Assembly (NCBI RefSeq): GCF_947499065.1
Contig: NZ_CANMMT010000002.1
Span: 557,313-621,312 of the forward strand
Source: an uncultured Tenacibaculum sp.
Lineage (GTDB): Bacteria; Bacteroidota; Bacteroidia; Flavobacteriales; Flavobacteriaceae
Length of the DNA stretch: 64,000 bases
Direction of reading: 5' to 3'
The notes beneath the pieces were generated by a model. That model worked only from the letters and a program-made list of their open reading frames with translations. It was not told the origin of the DNA and did no database searches. Position numbers and translations under genes: made by a program. Positions 43,595 through 53,480 of this stretch are shown here, piece after piece. Within the stretch, counting starts at the first letter, position 1. Each line of letters starts with the position of its first letter.

Positions 43595-44986
43595 CTATTT
43601 TACTTTTGATATTTGCGCCATTAATTCTGCTTCTGCTACTATCTTTCCATTCGCATATGTATATGCTTGCATATGACAAATACCTCTTCTTATTGGAGTT
43701 ATTAATTCTGCTTTAAAAATTAAGGTATCTCCTGGCAATACTTTTTGTTTGAATTTAACATTATCCATTTTCATGAAATAAGTTAAATAGTTTTCTGGAT
43801 CTGGTACTGTGTTTAATACTAGTACTCCTCCACACTGAGCCATTGCTTCTACTTGTAAAACTCCTGGCATTACTGGTGCTCCTGGAAAATGTCCAACAAA
43901 GAAATCTTCATTCATTGTTACATTTTTCATCCCTACCACATGCTTATCTGATAACTCTAAAATTCTATCAATTAATAAGAATGGTGGACGGTGAGGTAAA
44001 ATATCCATAATTTTATGGATATCCATTAATGGCTCTTCATTTAAATTAAATGTTGGCACATTATTACGCTTTTCCTTCTTAATAATTTTAGCAAGCTTTT
44101 TAGCAAATAAAGTATTTACTAAGTGTCCTGGTTTATTAGCTATTACTTTACCTCTAATACGAGTACCTACTAAAGCTAAATCACCAATTACATCTAATAA
44201 TTTATGACGAGCAGCCTCGTTAGCCCAATGTAATTCTAAATTATCTAGAATTCCATTTGATTTTATTTTTATATCGTCCTTTTTAAAAGCTTTCTTTAAT
44301 TTTTCTGTTGTACTTTCTGATAATTCTTTATCAACATATACAATAGCATTATTTAAATCTCCACCTTTAATCAGGTCATTTTCTAACAACATTTCAATTT
44401 CATGTAAGAAACTAAAAGTTCTTGCTGCTGAAATATTTTCTTTGAAATCAGAAATTTTATCTAATGTAGCATTTTGAGTTCCTAAAATCTTAGTTCCAAA
44501 ATCTACCATTGTTGTTACTTGATACTCTTCAGAAGGCATTAAAATAATTTCACTTCCAGTAGTCTCATCTTTATATGATATAACTTCTTTTACAACATAC
44601 TCTTCAATTTCAGCATCTTGTTCCACAATACCAGCTTCTTCTAATGCTTTAACAAAAAACTTAGAAGAACCATCCATAATTGGTGGCTCTGACGCATTGA
44701 TTTCGATAATTAAATTATCAATATCTAAACCTACTGCTGCCGCTAAAACATGTTCAGATGTTTGAATCTGTACTCCATTTTTCTCAAGATTTGTACCTCT
44801 CTGAGTATTTGTTACATAATCAGCTTTTGCTTCTATGATTGGTTGTCCTTCTAAATCAACACGTTTAAAAGCAAATCCATTATTTACTGGTGCTGGTTTA
44901 AATACCATTGTAACTTCATTACCTGTATGTAACCCTACACCAGATAATGTAACTTCATTTTGTATTGTTTTTTGTTGTTTACTCAT
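43595..44986 (-). CDS. lpxC-fabZ: Bifunctional UDP-3-O-acyl-N-acetylglucosamine deacetylase / 3-hydroxyacyl-ACP dehydratase
   Basis: The 463-residue protein is the LpxC-FabZ fusion characteristic of Bacteroidota. Residues 1-305 are LpxC, with zinc ligand His79 in TSEHVLAA and the later HKLLDVIGDLAL block. Residues about 318-463 are FabZ with the active-site HFPGAPVMPG and the EAMAQ helix. LpxC commits UDP-GlcNAc derivatives to lipid A; FabZ dehydrates 3-hydroxyacyl-ACP and competes for the same acyl pool. The gene overlaps the end of lpxD by 8 bp. Confidence 0.97.
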   Translation of the reverse strand: MSKQQKTIQNEVTLSGVGLHTGNEVTMVFKPAPVNNGFAFKRVDLEGQPIIEAKADYVTNTQRGTNLEKNGVQIQTSEHVLAAAVGLDIDNLIIEINASEPPIMDGSSKFFVKALEEAGIVEQDAEIEEYVVKEVISYKDETTGSEIILMPSEEYQVTTMVDFGTKILGTQNATLDKISDFKENISAARTFSFLHEIEMLLENDLIKGGDLNNAIVYVDKELSESTTEKLKKAFKKDDIKIKSNGILDNLELHWANEAARHKLLDVIGDLALVGTRIRGKVIANKPGHLVNTLFAKKLAKIIKKEKRNNVPTFNLNEEPLMDIHKIMDILPHRPPFLLIDRILELSDKHVVGMKNVTMNEDFFVGHFPGAPVMPGVLQVEAMAQCGGVLVLNTVPDPENYLTYFMKMDNVKFKQKVLPGDTLIFKAELITPIRRGICHMQAYTYANGKIVAEAELMAQISKVK

Positions 44987-46019
44987 TTTTTATTTTTTGA
45001 GCATTGAACTCCTTTTCAATTTTATCTATTGTCGATGCTAGTTTTGGTAACTTTTTAAAATATACATAGGATTTGTTATAATCTGAGTATCCAAATGCTG
45101 GCGTACCTTGTACTACATCTCCATCTTTTAAATTTCTACCTATTCCTGACTGTGCTTGAATTTTCACATTATTACCTATAGAAATATGTCCAACAATACC
45201 TACTTGTCCACCTATCATACAGTTCTCTCCAATCTTAGTTGAACCTGCAATACCAGATTGAGAAGCTATCACAGTATTTTTTCCTATTTCTACATTATGA
45301 GCTACTTGAATTTGATTATCAAGTTTTACTCCTTTTCTTATAATTGTAGCCCCTAATGTAGCTCTATCTATTGTAGAGTTTGATCCTATATCTACATTAT
45401 CTTCTATAATAACATTTCCTATTTGAGGAATTGCTTTATATTCTCCATTCTCATCTGGAGCGAAGCCAAATCCATCAGCTCCAATAACACTTCCTGAATG
45501 TATTTTGCAATTCTTCCCTATTTGTGTTTCAGAATAAATCTTAACTCCTGCAAAAATAACAGTATTATCTCCTATTACAGAGTTATCGCCTATATACGAG
45601 TTTGGAAAAATCTTTACATTTTCTCCTAATACAACATTGTTCCCAATGTAGGCATAAGCTCCTATATATTCATTCGATCCTATTTTTGCTGAATCAGCTA
45701 TAAAATGAGGATTCTCTCTTCCTTGTTTATTATTTTTTGCTTCGTTATAAAACTCTAATAATTTTGAAAAAGACTGATATGCATCATCAACTTTAATTAA
45801 TGTTGTCTCAATCTCTTTTTCTGGTTCAAAACTCTTATTAACTATTGCTACTGAAGCATTAGTTGTATATATATATGAATTATACTTAGGGTTTGATAAA
45901 AAAGTCAAAGACCCTTCTGAGCCCTCTTCTATTTTAGAAAGTTTATATACTTCTATATTAGGATTCCCTACAATCTCACCTTCTAATATATCAGCTATTT
46001 GTTTTGCTTTAAATTTCAT
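44979..46019 (-). CDS. lpxD: UDP-3-O-acylglucosamine N-acyltransferase
   Basis: The 346-residue protein starts at the ATG at 46019; a TTG three codons upstream is less likely. It has the LpxD uridine-binding domain (about 1-100, EGSLTFLSNPKY) and a long hexapeptide beta-helix. GADGFGFAPDENGEY (about 170) and KLDNQIQVAHNVEIGKN with the catalytic His follow, and a C-terminal helix forms the trimer tail. It adds the second 3-hydroxyacyl chain in lipid A synthesis. It is the first lpx gene of the operon. Confidence 0.96.
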   Translation of the reverse strand: MKFKAKQIADILEGEIVGNPNIEVYKLSKIEEGSEGSLTFLSNPKYNSYIYTTNASVAIVNKSFEPEKEIETTLIKVDDAYQSFSKLLEFYNEAKNNKQGRENPHFIADSAKIGSNEYIGAYAYIGNNVVLGENVKIFPNSYIGDNSVIGDNTVIFAGVKIYSETQIGKNCKIHSGSVIGADGFGFAPDENGEYKAIPQIGNVIIEDNVDIGSNSTIDRATLGATIIRKGVKLDNQIQVAHNVEIGKNTVIASQSGIAGSTKIGENCMIGGQVGIVGHISIGNNVKIQAQSGIGRNLKDGDVVQGTPAFGYSDYNKSYVYFKKLPKLASTIDKIEKEFNAQKIKNE

Positions 46020-46079
46020 TATCTGCAAAAGTAATTATTTTTGTTCAAATACATCTCCTTTGTCCTTTTTATGATTTTT

Positions 46080-47312
46080 TTAAACCATTTTTTTAGGATA
46101 ACATAAGTAATGTTTTATTACTGGTTTTGTTAATGCTTTCAAGTTCAATTGATCTGATGCTTTGGCTATATCTATTAACTCACCTGTTTTTGCATAAATT
46201 TTAATAGGCTTATCAGTATTATATGCTTGATGCTTAACTTTACTAGAGATTACAAAATAGTTTATGTTTTCTTTTGTTATGTGTTTATTCTTTAAAACCT
46301 TATTAAAAATTTCCTCTTCATATTCTTCTTTAAAAGACTTCCCTTGAATTTCAATTTTTAAAAGATTGCGATGAATAATCATTTTTGCTAAAAAAGATAA
46401 TACATAATCCTCATGATTAACCCATTCTTTAATAGCTGCCATGACATCATAGTCATCCAACTCTGAGAATATATTTAATGTATCATTAGTAAAGTTCTCT
46501 TCTGTTATTTTTGTATATAAAAAGTATTTAAAAGCTTTACTAGCTGGTAATTCAACACCTTTCATAGCTAGCTCTTTAGCTCTTTTTAAAACGTTTACCA
46601 AAGTATTTTCTGCAACTAAACCTGTTTTATGCAAATAAACTTGCCAATACATTAAACGTCTTGCTATGATAAATTTTTCTACAGAATATATTCCTTTTTG
46701 TTCTATCACCAATTCATCATTTACAACGTTCATCATCGTTATCAAACGATCTGATGAAATATTCCCTTCAGCTACTCCTGTATAAAAACTATCTCTCTTT
46801 AAATAATCTAAGCGGTCTATATCTAATTGACTTGATATTAATTGATATAAAAACTCCCGATTATATTTTCCTTCAAAAATTTGAATTGCTAAGCTTAATT
46901 GTCCTTTAAACTCCTTATTTAACGCTTTCATAAACTTTAGTGAAATTTCTTCATGCGTTATTCCATTAACAATACTATGCTCTAAAGCGTGAGAAAAAGC
47001 TCCATGACCTATATCGTGTAATAAAATAGCTATGTATAATGCATTTGCTTCTTCATCAGATATTTTTACTCCTTTTGTCCTAAGGATACGTACAGCTTTT
47101 TGCATTAAATGCATACAACCAATTGCATGATGAAAACGAGTGTGATTTGCTCCAGGATACACTAAATTGGATAATCCCATTTGGGTAACTCTTCTTAAAC
47201 GCTGGAAATATGGATGTTCTATAATGTCAAAGATTAATGAATTGGGTATGGATATAAATCCATAAATCGGGTCATTTATAATCTTTAATTTGTTCGTTTT
47301 TTGGTTATTCAA
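46080..47312 (-). CDS. HD-domain phosphohydrolase (SAMHD1/dGTPase-like)
   Basis: The 410-residue protein shows the HD-domain ligands in order: His61/His62 in TRFHHAIG, His99-Asp100 in LLHDIGHGAFSH, and a later Asp in QLDIDRLDYLKRD. These belong to the SAMHD1-like group that hydrolyses dNTPs or related nucleotides; the substrate is not known here. The start is a TTG at 47312, because the next in-frame Met (about residue 45) would cut into the conserved YGFI region. It lies upstream of lpxD in the order usual for Flavobacteriaceae. Confidence 0.85.
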   Translation of the reverse strand: MNNQKTNKLKIINDPIYGFISIPNSLIFDIIEHPYFQRLRRVTQMGLSNLVYPGANHTRFHHAIGCMHLMQKAVRILRTKGVKISDEEANALYIAILLHDIGHGAFSHALEHSIVNGITHEEISLKFMKALNKEFKGQLSLAIQIFEGKYNREFLYQLISSQLDIDRLDYLKRDSFYTGVAEGNISSDRLITMMNVVNDELVIEQKGIYSVEKFIIARRLMYWQVYLHKTGLVAENTLVNVLKRAKELAMKGVELPASKAFKYFLYTKITEENFTNDTLNIFSELDDYDVMAAIKEWVNHEDYVLSFLAKMIIHRNLLKIEIQGKSFKEEYEEEIFNKVLKNKHITKENINYFVISSKVKHQAYNTDKPIKIYAKTGELIDIAKASDQLNLKALTKPVIKHYLCYPKKMV

Positions 47313-47354
47313 AATATGTAAATACTTCTATTTAAAACAAAAGAATCATAATTT

Positions 47355-47389
47355 ATTAACAAAAGCAAATTAACAAAAGCTTTATTAAC
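47355..47389 (+). repeat. Three ATTAAC direct repeats upstream of porX
   Basis: ATTAACAAAAGC occurs at 47355-47366 and 47369-47380, and ATTAAC again at 47384-47389, with start-to-start steps of 14 and 15 bp. They lie about 75-105 bp before porX in the divergent gap with the HD-domain gene. A regulator could bind them, but chance in A/T-rich DNA is possible. Confidence 0.4.
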
Positions 47390-47461
47390 GTATTTTTAGC
47401 TTTTTGAAATACAACAAAAGATCATTTAAACGTTATTTTTAGTGTAACACACAAAAATTTT

Positions 47462-49009
47462 ATGAGAAACATAGACATACTTTGGGTTGATGATGAAATC
47501 GATTTATTAAAACCACATATATTATTTTTAGAAAAGAAAAATTACTCTGTTACTACCTCTACCAATGGTGCTGATGCCATAGATTTAGTTGATGAGCAAA
47601 ATTTTGATATTGTTTTTTTAGACGAAAACATGCCTGGTATTACCGGACTTGAAACTTTATCGGCTATCAAGCAAAAAAATGCTAATCTTCCAGTAGTTAT
47701 GATTACAAAAAGTGAGGAAGAATACATTATGGAAGAAGCTATTGGCTCTAAAATTGCTGATTATTTGATTAAACCAGTTAATCCAAATCAAATATTATTA
47801 AGTTTAAAGAAAAATTTAGATCATTCGCGTTTAGTTTCTGAAAAAACGACTTCTAACTACCAGCAAGAATTTAGAAAAATCTCTATGGATTTAGCTATGG
47901 TAAATTCTTATGAAGAATGGAGTGAGTTATATAAAAAACTTGTTCACTGGGAACTAGAATTAGAAAATATTAATGACACTGGAATGTTGGAGATTTTAGA
48001 ATCTCAAAAATCTGAAGCCAATTCACAATTTTTTAAATTCATTAAGAAGAATTATCAAAGTTGGTTAACTAGTGATGATAAACCTACTTTTTCTCATACT
48101 TTATTCAAAGATTATATAGTTCCTAACTTATCCAAAGACCAAGGTGTCCTGTTAGTTGTAATTGATAATTTACGTTACGATCAATATAGAGTTCTTGAAC
48201 CTTTTATTAATAATTATTTTAAGAAAGAAGAAGAACATTCTTATTATAGTATTTTACCTACTGCTACTCAATATGCTCGTAATGCTATATTTTCTGGACT
48301 GATGCCTTCTGAAATGGAAAAAAGGCATCCTGAATATTGGAAAAACGATACAGATGAAGGTGGTAAAAACCTATTTGAAGCTAATTTTTTAGATGCTCAA
48401 ATAAAACGTTTAAGTTTAAATATTAAGCACGAATACTATAAAATTGTTTCCTTAAAAAGTGGTAAAGATTTAGCGGATAATTACAATAGCACCAAACAAA
48501 ATGATTTAACTGTTGTTGTATATAATTTTGTTGATATGCTTTCGCACGCTAAAACTGAAATGGAGGTTATTAAAGAGCTAGCTGGTGACGATAAAGCTTA
48601 TAGATCTTTAACGGTTAGTTGGTTTAAAAATTCACCATTATATGATATTATTCAAAAAGCTCAAAAACTAGGTCAAAAGCTTATTATCACTACTGACCAC
48701 GGTACTATTAACTCTAAAAACCCATCGAAGGTAATTGGTGATAAGAATATCAGCTCTAACCTACGTTATAAAACTGGTAGGAGTTTGAGTTATGAAGATA
48801 AAGATGTGTTTGCAATTAAAAATCCAAAAGATATTTTTCTACCAAGTGTAGCTATTAATAGCCCTTTTATTTTTGCTAAGGAAGATTTGTTTTTTGCTTA
48901 TCCTAACAATTACAACCACTTTGTTAAATATTACAAGAACACCTATCAACACGGAGGAATTTCTTTAGAAGAAGTAATTATACCTTGTTCAATTTATAAT
49001 CCAAAATAA
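47462..49009 (+). CDS. porX: T9SS response regulator with PglZ domain
   Basis: The 515-residue protein has a CheY-like receiver (1-120) with Asp10/Asp11, phosphoacceptor Asp54 and Lys104. A helical bundle (about 130-200) and a PglZ/alkaline-phosphatase-superfamily domain (about 205-510) follow. Metal-site motifs include VVIDNLRYDQ, TATQYARNA, VDMLSHA, TTDHGT and QHGGISLEEV. This is the PorX plan; PorX with PorY regulates the type IX secretion system and its phosphodiesterase acts on cyclic oligonucleotides. It supports gliding/T9SS capacity. Its stop overlaps the next ATG by one base. Confidence 0.93.
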   Translation: MRNIDILWVDDEIDLLKPHILFLEKKNYSVTTSTNGADAIDLVDEQNFDIVFLDENMPGITGLETLSAIKQKNANLPVVMITKSEEEYIMEEAIGSKIADYLIKPVNPNQILLSLKKNLDHSRLVSEKTTSNYQQEFRKISMDLAMVNSYEEWSELYKKLVHWELELENINDTGMLEILESQKSEANSQFFKFIKKNYQSWLTSDDKPTFSHTLFKDYIVPNLSKDQGVLLVVIDNLRYDQYRVLEPFINNYFKKEEEHSYYSILPTATQYARNAIFSGLMPSEMEKRHPEYWKNDTDEGGKNLFEANFLDAQIKRLSLNIKHEYYKIVSLKSGKDLADNYNSTKQNDLTVVVYNFVDMLSHAKTEMEVIKELAGDDKAYRSLTVSWFKNSPLYDIIQKAQKLGQKLIITTDHGTINSKNPSKVIGDKNISSNLRYKTGRSLSYEDKDVFAIKNPKDIFLPSVAINSPFIFAKEDLFFAYPNNYNHFVKYYKNTYQHGGISLEEVIIPCSIYNPK

Positions 49010-49572
49010 TGAGATTATTACTCCTTTTTGTTCTTTTCTCTCAGATTTTATTTGCTCAAGAAGATAAATTAAGCTCTGCTGGTTTAGAATTAACAAAACA
49101 AAAGGTTGTTTATGATCCTAGTTATTTTTCAATAGATTATCCTAATGGAGATGTACCTGCAGGTAAAGGTGTTTGTACTGATGTTGTGATTAGAGCATAT
49201 AGAAAACTAGGAATAGACTTACAAAAAGAAGTACATAATGATATGAAAAGTAACTTTTCTTTGTATCCAAAAATTTGGGGGTTAAAATCTACCGATAAAA
49301 ATATAGATCACAGAAGAGTTCCAAACTTAATGATCTTTTTTAAAAGAAAAGGAATTGTAAAACCTATATCCAAAAAAGCTGAGGATTATATTCCTGGTGA
49401 TATAGTTTGTTGGAATCTTCAAGGTGGAATTACACACATAGGAATTGTTGTTGATAAAAAATCAAAAGATAAAAAACGATATATGATTGTTCATAATATC
49501 GGTAGTGGTCAAGTACTTGAAGATTGTCTTTTTGATTTTAAAATCATTGGACACTACAGATACAAAAACTAA
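49009..49572 (+). CDS. Exported DUF1287 family protein
   Basis: The 187-residue product has a signal peptide (cleavage near residue 17, LFAQ) and matches DUF1287: YFSIDYPNGDVPAGKGVCTDVVIRAYRKLGIDLQ, then a DHRRVPNL segment and THIGIVVD. The Cys-Thr-Asp with a later THIG His resembles an NlpC/P60-like cysteine-histidine pair, so a cell-wall amidase-like role is conceivable. It starts in the stop codon of porX (ATGA overlap) and is probably co-translated. Confidence 0.8.
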   Translation: MRLLLLFVLFSQILFAQEDKLSSAGLELTKQKVVYDPSYFSIDYPNGDVPAGKGVCTDVVIRAYRKLGIDLQKEVHNDMKSNFSLYPKIWGLKSTDKNIDHRRVPNLMIFFKRKGIVKPISKKAEDYIPGDIVCWNLQGGITHIGIVVDKKSKDKKRYMIVHNIGSGQVLEDCLFDFKIIGHYRYKN

Positions 49573-49611
49573 ATTTTCTTAACATTTTTTAGTTCTTTAT
49601 TTTTGCGCATT

Positions 49612-50016
49612 ATGAATAAAAACTATTCTTTAAACGAATTAACTAAAATAGCCGAAGAAGTTGTACAAAACACTAAAAACAAAGTGCTTTTATTTTACGG
49701 CGATATGGGAGTTGGTAAAACAACTTTAATTAAAGAAATATGTAAAGTTTTAGGTGTTGACGATATAGCCCACTCACCTACTTTTTCTCTTGTAAATGAA
49801 TACCAAACTGAAAACAACGACATTGTTTATCATTTTGATTTTTATCGTATAGAAGACGAAGAAGAAGCTTATGATATGGGAATTGAAGACTATTTATATA
49901 GTAATAACTGGTGTTTAATCGAATGGCCAGAAAACGTTAAAAATTTATTACCTTTAGATGCCGTTGCCATAAAAATTACACTTTTAGAAAACGGTCAACG
50001 TAATATTCAACTATAA
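49612..50016 (+). CDS. tsaE: tRNA threonylcarbamoyladenosine biosynthesis ATPase
   Basis: The 134-residue protein has a P-loop GDMGVGKTTL, SPTFSLVNEY with the threonine region, HFDFYRI (Walker B-like) and EWPE, all typical of TsaE. It supports the TsaBD complex in t6A37 tRNA modification. The ATG at 49612 is chosen; a TTG at 49603 adds three codons. A -7-like TATTTTTG at 49598-49605 directly precedes the start, without a clear -33 element. Confidence 0.94.
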   Translation: MNKNYSLNELTKIAEEVVQNTKNKVLLFYGDMGVGKTTLIKEICKVLGVDDIAHSPTFSLVNEYQTENNDIVYHFDFYRIEDEEEAYDMGIEDYLYSNNWCLIEWPENVKNLLPLDAVAIKITLLENGQRNIQL

Positions 50017-50029
50017 ACTAACTAATTCA

Positions 50030-51226
50030 ATGGGGTACATCTCACCTTTTACAAAAGAACAATTAATGCCACAACCTGAAATGCTTGAAATAAAAAAGCA
50101 GAAGGGCGAATTATTCATAGGGCTACCTAAAGAAACACATTTTGAAGAAAAACGTATTAGTTTAACTCCCGATGCTGTATCTGCTTTAGTTGCTCATGGC
50201 CATAGAATTGTTGTTGAAACTGGTGCTGGTGAAGGAGCCAATTATAGCGATAAAGAATATTCTGATGCAGGAGCTAAAATATCATACGATATTAAAGAAG
50301 TTTTTGGTTGCAATATTGTTCTAAAGGTTGAACCACCATCTTTAGATGAAATAAAGATGTTAAACCCTCAAGCTGTTTTAATTTCAGCATTACAGCTTAA
50401 AACTCAAAATAAAAAGTATTTTCAAGCTTTAGCAAAAAAGCGCATTACAGCTATTGCTTTTGATTATATAAAAGATGAACATGGGGTTTACCCTATTGTA
50501 AAATCATTAAGTGAAATAGCAGGTATTGCCTCAATGCATATTGCAGCAGAATTGATGACTACTTCAAACGGTGGTAATGGTTTATTATTAGGAAATATTG
50601 GTGGAGTTCCTCCTAGTGAAGTGGTTATATTAGGTGCTGGAACTGTAGGTGAATTTGCCGCACGTTCTGCTATTGGATTAGGCGCACGAGTAAAGGTTTT
50701 TGACAATTCAATAACCAAACTCCGCAAGTTACAACACTGTATACAATCGCCTATTTATACTTCTACTGTACAACCAAAAACATTAGCCAAAGCTCTAATG
50801 CGTTGCGATGTTGCTATTGGAGCCATTAGAGGTAAAGATAGGTCTCCTGTGATAGTTACTGAAGGGATGATTGAACAAATGAAAGAAGGAGCTGTTATTG
50901 TTGATGTAAGTATCGATCGCGGTGGATGTTTTGAAACATCAAAAGTTACTACACATAGTAAACCTGCTTTTACACAACACGGTGTTATTCATTATTGTGT
51001 TCCCAACATTCCATCAAGATACGCCAGAACTGCTTCTGTTTCTATTAGTAATATCTTTACTCCTTACCTATTAGATATTGCGGAAGAAGGTGGTTTTGAA
51101 AATGCTGCTCGTTTTGATAATAGTTTAAGAAACGGTATGTATTTCTATCACGGAATTTTAACCAATAAAACAGTAGCTGATTGGTTTGATTTACCTTTTA
51201 GCGATATTAATCTATTAATTTTATAA
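50030..51226 (+). CDS. ald: Alanine dehydrogenase
   Basis: The 398-residue protein matches the alanine dehydrogenase / pyridine nucleotide transhydrogenase alpha fold: IGLPKETHFEEKRISLTP at the start, a DEHGVYPIVKSLSEIAG segment, NAD-binding VVILGAGTVGEFAA (about 197-210) and VDVSIDRGG with HYCVPNIPSRYARTAS toward the end. It interconverts L-alanine and pyruvate with NAD. It is 13 bp after tsaE, an arrangement seen in Flavobacteriaceae. Its stop overlaps by 6 bp the end of the convergent kinase gene. Confidence 0.92.
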   Translation: MGYISPFTKEQLMPQPEMLEIKKQKGELFIGLPKETHFEEKRISLTPDAVSALVAHGHRIVVETGAGEGANYSDKEYSDAGAKISYDIKEVFGCNIVLKVEPPSLDEIKMLNPQAVLISALQLKTQNKKYFQALAKKRITAIAFDYIKDEHGVYPIVKSLSEIAGIASMHIAAELMTTSNGGNGLLLGNIGGVPPSEVVILGAGTVGEFAARSAIGLGARVKVFDNSITKLRKLQHCIQSPIYTSTVQPKTLAKALMRCDVAIGAIRGKDRSPVIVTEGMIEQMKEGAVIVDVSIDRGGCFETSKVTTHSKPAFTQHGVIHYCVPNIPSRYARTASVSISNIFTPYLLDIAEEGGFENAARFDNSLRNGMYFYHGILTNKTVADWFDLPFSDINLLIL

Positions 51227-52726
51227 TAGCTTATTCTCAGTACATTTATAGGGTAATGTAAATTCAAAGCAAGTACCTTTATCCTTATTATTAGTAATTC
51301 TCAACTCAGTTTGATGCAATTCTAGTATCTTTTTTACAATTGATAAACCTAAACCTATTCCTTTATTTTTATCAGAAGTATTGAGTTGTGTGTAACTTTT
51401 TAATATGTGTTTTTGTTCTCTTTTACATATTCCCTCTCCTGTATCTATAATTTTTAATATTACATATTCTTCATTTTTACCTAAAAGTTCTATGCTAATT
51501 TCTCCATGATTAGGTGTAAACTTAATAGCATTTTCAATAATATTTTGAATAGCTCTTTCTATTAATAATTGATCAGCGTATACATATGCTATATTATTTT
51601 TAATAGCTACAGAAAGTGTTATTTTTTTAGTAGTTGAAATAAGTTCATATCTTTTTTGCAATTCAAAAACTAGGTCTGTAACACTAAAAAAACTTTTTTT
51701 AACTGTTACTTTTTTTGCCTCAAACTTAGTATACTCAAAAAGTTCATTTATCATATTTCCTAAATGACTAGCACTATTTTCTATAATAGACATAAAAAGA
51801 AATCGATCTTTTATAGTTATATTCTCTTTTATTTTCAAAGTTTCTATATAGCCTTTTATAGCAGTTAAAGGAGTTCGTAAATCATGAGCTATATCTGCTA
51901 TAAACTCCTTTCTAAATTGATTTACTTCTGTTATATGCTGAATATTGTTTGCTATTGTCTCGGCCATACTATTATAAGTTAAAGCTAGTGTAGATAAATC
52001 AGAACTGGCTGCATTTGGGATTCTACTAGATAAATCTCCTTCTTTAAATTTATTTACATAATGTATAATTGTACGTAAATTTCCTGTTAAAAACCAAATA
52101 CTTATCCACCCTACTACTATAGCAAACAACATAGTTATTAAAGTAGATCCTATACTTAAATCAAAAAAAAACTTAGTAAGTAGTTGCTCACAAATTTGTT
52201 GATACTTTTGACTTGCTAATATTATGTAGATATAACCAGCTTGACCATCTTTTTCAAAATAAGCCGCCGAAAAAATCTTTTTATTGGTTTCATCTCTTGG
52301 GTCATCTCCTAAAACATAGGATTGATTATTCTTAATAAACTCCTTAATAGGTTTTAAATCTACAGATTTAATATTCTTATCATTCTCATTATGCTCTAAA
52401 ACAACAGAATAAACTATTCCTCCCTCTTCATTTAATAAATACACTTCAATAGCTCTATTTACTGCCATCATATCGTGCATCAAATCGTTAAATAGACTTT
52501 TATTTATTGCTCCATTTTCTAAAAATGGAGAATCATTTTTAAATTTTTCCTCAACTAAATGAGTAGCTACATTAGCATTTAACTGTTGAGTTGTTTGACT
52601 ATAAAATTGTTTTAAAAGAAAAAAAGTAGTGTAAATGTAAACTCCTCCAATAATTAATATAATTACAAAAAAAGCACACTTAATTTTTTTAATTAACTTG
52701 TTTGAAACTGTTCTGTATAAATTCAC
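51221..52726 (-). CDS. Sensor histidine kinase (OmpR-system partner)
   Basis: The 501-residue protein has membrane helices at about 17-37 and 190-213 flanking a periplasmic domain of about 150 residues, and a HAMP region (about 214-265). The dimerisation helix carries phosphoacceptor His281 in IAHDLRTPL, and the ATPase domain has NIIENAIKF, DTGEGI and GIGLGLSIV. It senses an extracytoplasmic signal and phosphorylates the response regulator whose gene overlaps its start by 38 bp. The pair is divergent from the adenylation-enzyme operon. Confidence 0.93.
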   Translation of the reverse strand: MNLYRTVSNKLIKKIKCAFFVIILIIGGVYIYTTFFLLKQFYSQTTQQLNANVATHLVEEKFKNDSPFLENGAINKSLFNDLMHDMMAVNRAIEVYLLNEEGGIVYSVVLEHNENDKNIKSVDLKPIKEFIKNNQSYVLGDDPRDETNKKIFSAAYFEKDGQAGYIYIILASQKYQQICEQLLTKFFFDLSIGSTLITMLFAIVVGWISIWFLTGNLRTIIHYVNKFKEGDLSSRIPNAASSDLSTLALTYNSMAETIANNIQHITEVNQFRKEFIADIAHDLRTPLTAIKGYIETLKIKENITIKDRFLFMSIIENSASHLGNMINELFEYTKFEAKKVTVKKSFFSVTDLVFELQKRYELISTTKKITLSVAIKNNIAYVYADQLLIERAIQNIIENAIKFTPNHGEISIELLGKNEEYVILKIIDTGEGICKREQKHILKSYTQLNTSDKNKGIGLGLSIVKKILELHQTELRITNNKDKGTCFEFTLPYKCTENKLL

Positions 52727-53435
52727 CTTTCAAAGATTTTAGTTCTTCATTAAACTTATAACCAACTCCCCAAGAAGTTAGTATAAATTTAGGTGCATCA
52801 GTATTTGTTTCAATTTTACTCCTTAATCTATTTATATGTGAATTTACAGTATGTCTATAACCATCAAAATCATAGCCCCATATTAAATCTAATAAAGTAT
52901 CTCTACTAAAAACTTTACCTGGTGTAGAAGCCATTAAAACTAATAATTCAAACTCTTTAGGTGAAAGATTAATTTTTTCAGAGTTAATTATTACTTTTCG
53001 TTTTTCAATATCTATATACAACTCTTCAAATTGTAATTTATCATGAATATCATGTTTTTTAGAATTTATAACTGTTGTATTTCTTCTAATAACAGCTGCT
53101 ACTCTAGCAAGCAATTCTCTAACACTAAAAGGTTTTGTTATATAATCGTCAGCACCAAGTTCAAGTCCTAAAACTTTATCTATTTCATTACTCCTAGCCG
53201 TTAACATTATTATAGGAGTTTGCTTGTGTTTTCGAATAACTTTACAAATTTCTATACCATTTAAATTAGGAAGTGTTAAGTCTAAAATAATTAAGGAAAA
53301 ATCTTCTTCTAACGTCTTATTTAAACCATCTAAACCATCTAAACAAGTTGTTACATTATAGTGGCTATCTAGTAAATTATATTCAATCAGTTTGGCAATA
53401 GCGATATCATCTTCAATAATAAGTATTTTTTTCAT
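52689..53435 (-). CDS. OmpR-family response regulator
   Basis: The 248-residue protein has a receiver domain with Glu8-Asp10 acidic pocket, phosphoacceptor Asp52 and a Lys in ITKPFSVRELLAR, and a C-terminal winged helix (about 150-240) with LSPKEFELLVLMAS and YRHTVNSHINRLRSKIE. The ATG at 53435 begins directly at MKKILIIEDD; an ATG 33 bases upstream adds an unlikely leader. Members of this family bind tandem 11-bp repeats, and four such repeats lie in the divergent promoter region at 53481-53524. Confidence 0.93.
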   Translation of the reverse strand: MKKILIIEDDIAIAKLIEYNLLDSHYNVTTCLDGLDGLNKTLEEDFSLIILDLTLPNLNGIEICKVIRKHKQTPIIMLTARSNEIDKVLGLELGADDYITKPFSVRELLARVAAVIRRNTTVINSKKHDIHDKLQFEELYIDIEKRKVIINSEKINLSPKEFELLVLMASTPGKVFSRDTLLDLIWGYDFDGYRHTVNSHINRLRSKIETNTDAPKFILTSWGVGYKFNEELKSLKGEFIQNSFKQVN

Positions 53436-53480
53436 CTTACAGAATTTCGGGGGTTCGTTAGCTAACATAAAGAAATATAC

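Noticed and set aside
44979-44986. Overlap of lpxD and lpxC-fabZ as a sign of error
   Set aside because: An 8-bp same-strand overlap is normal translational coupling in this operon.
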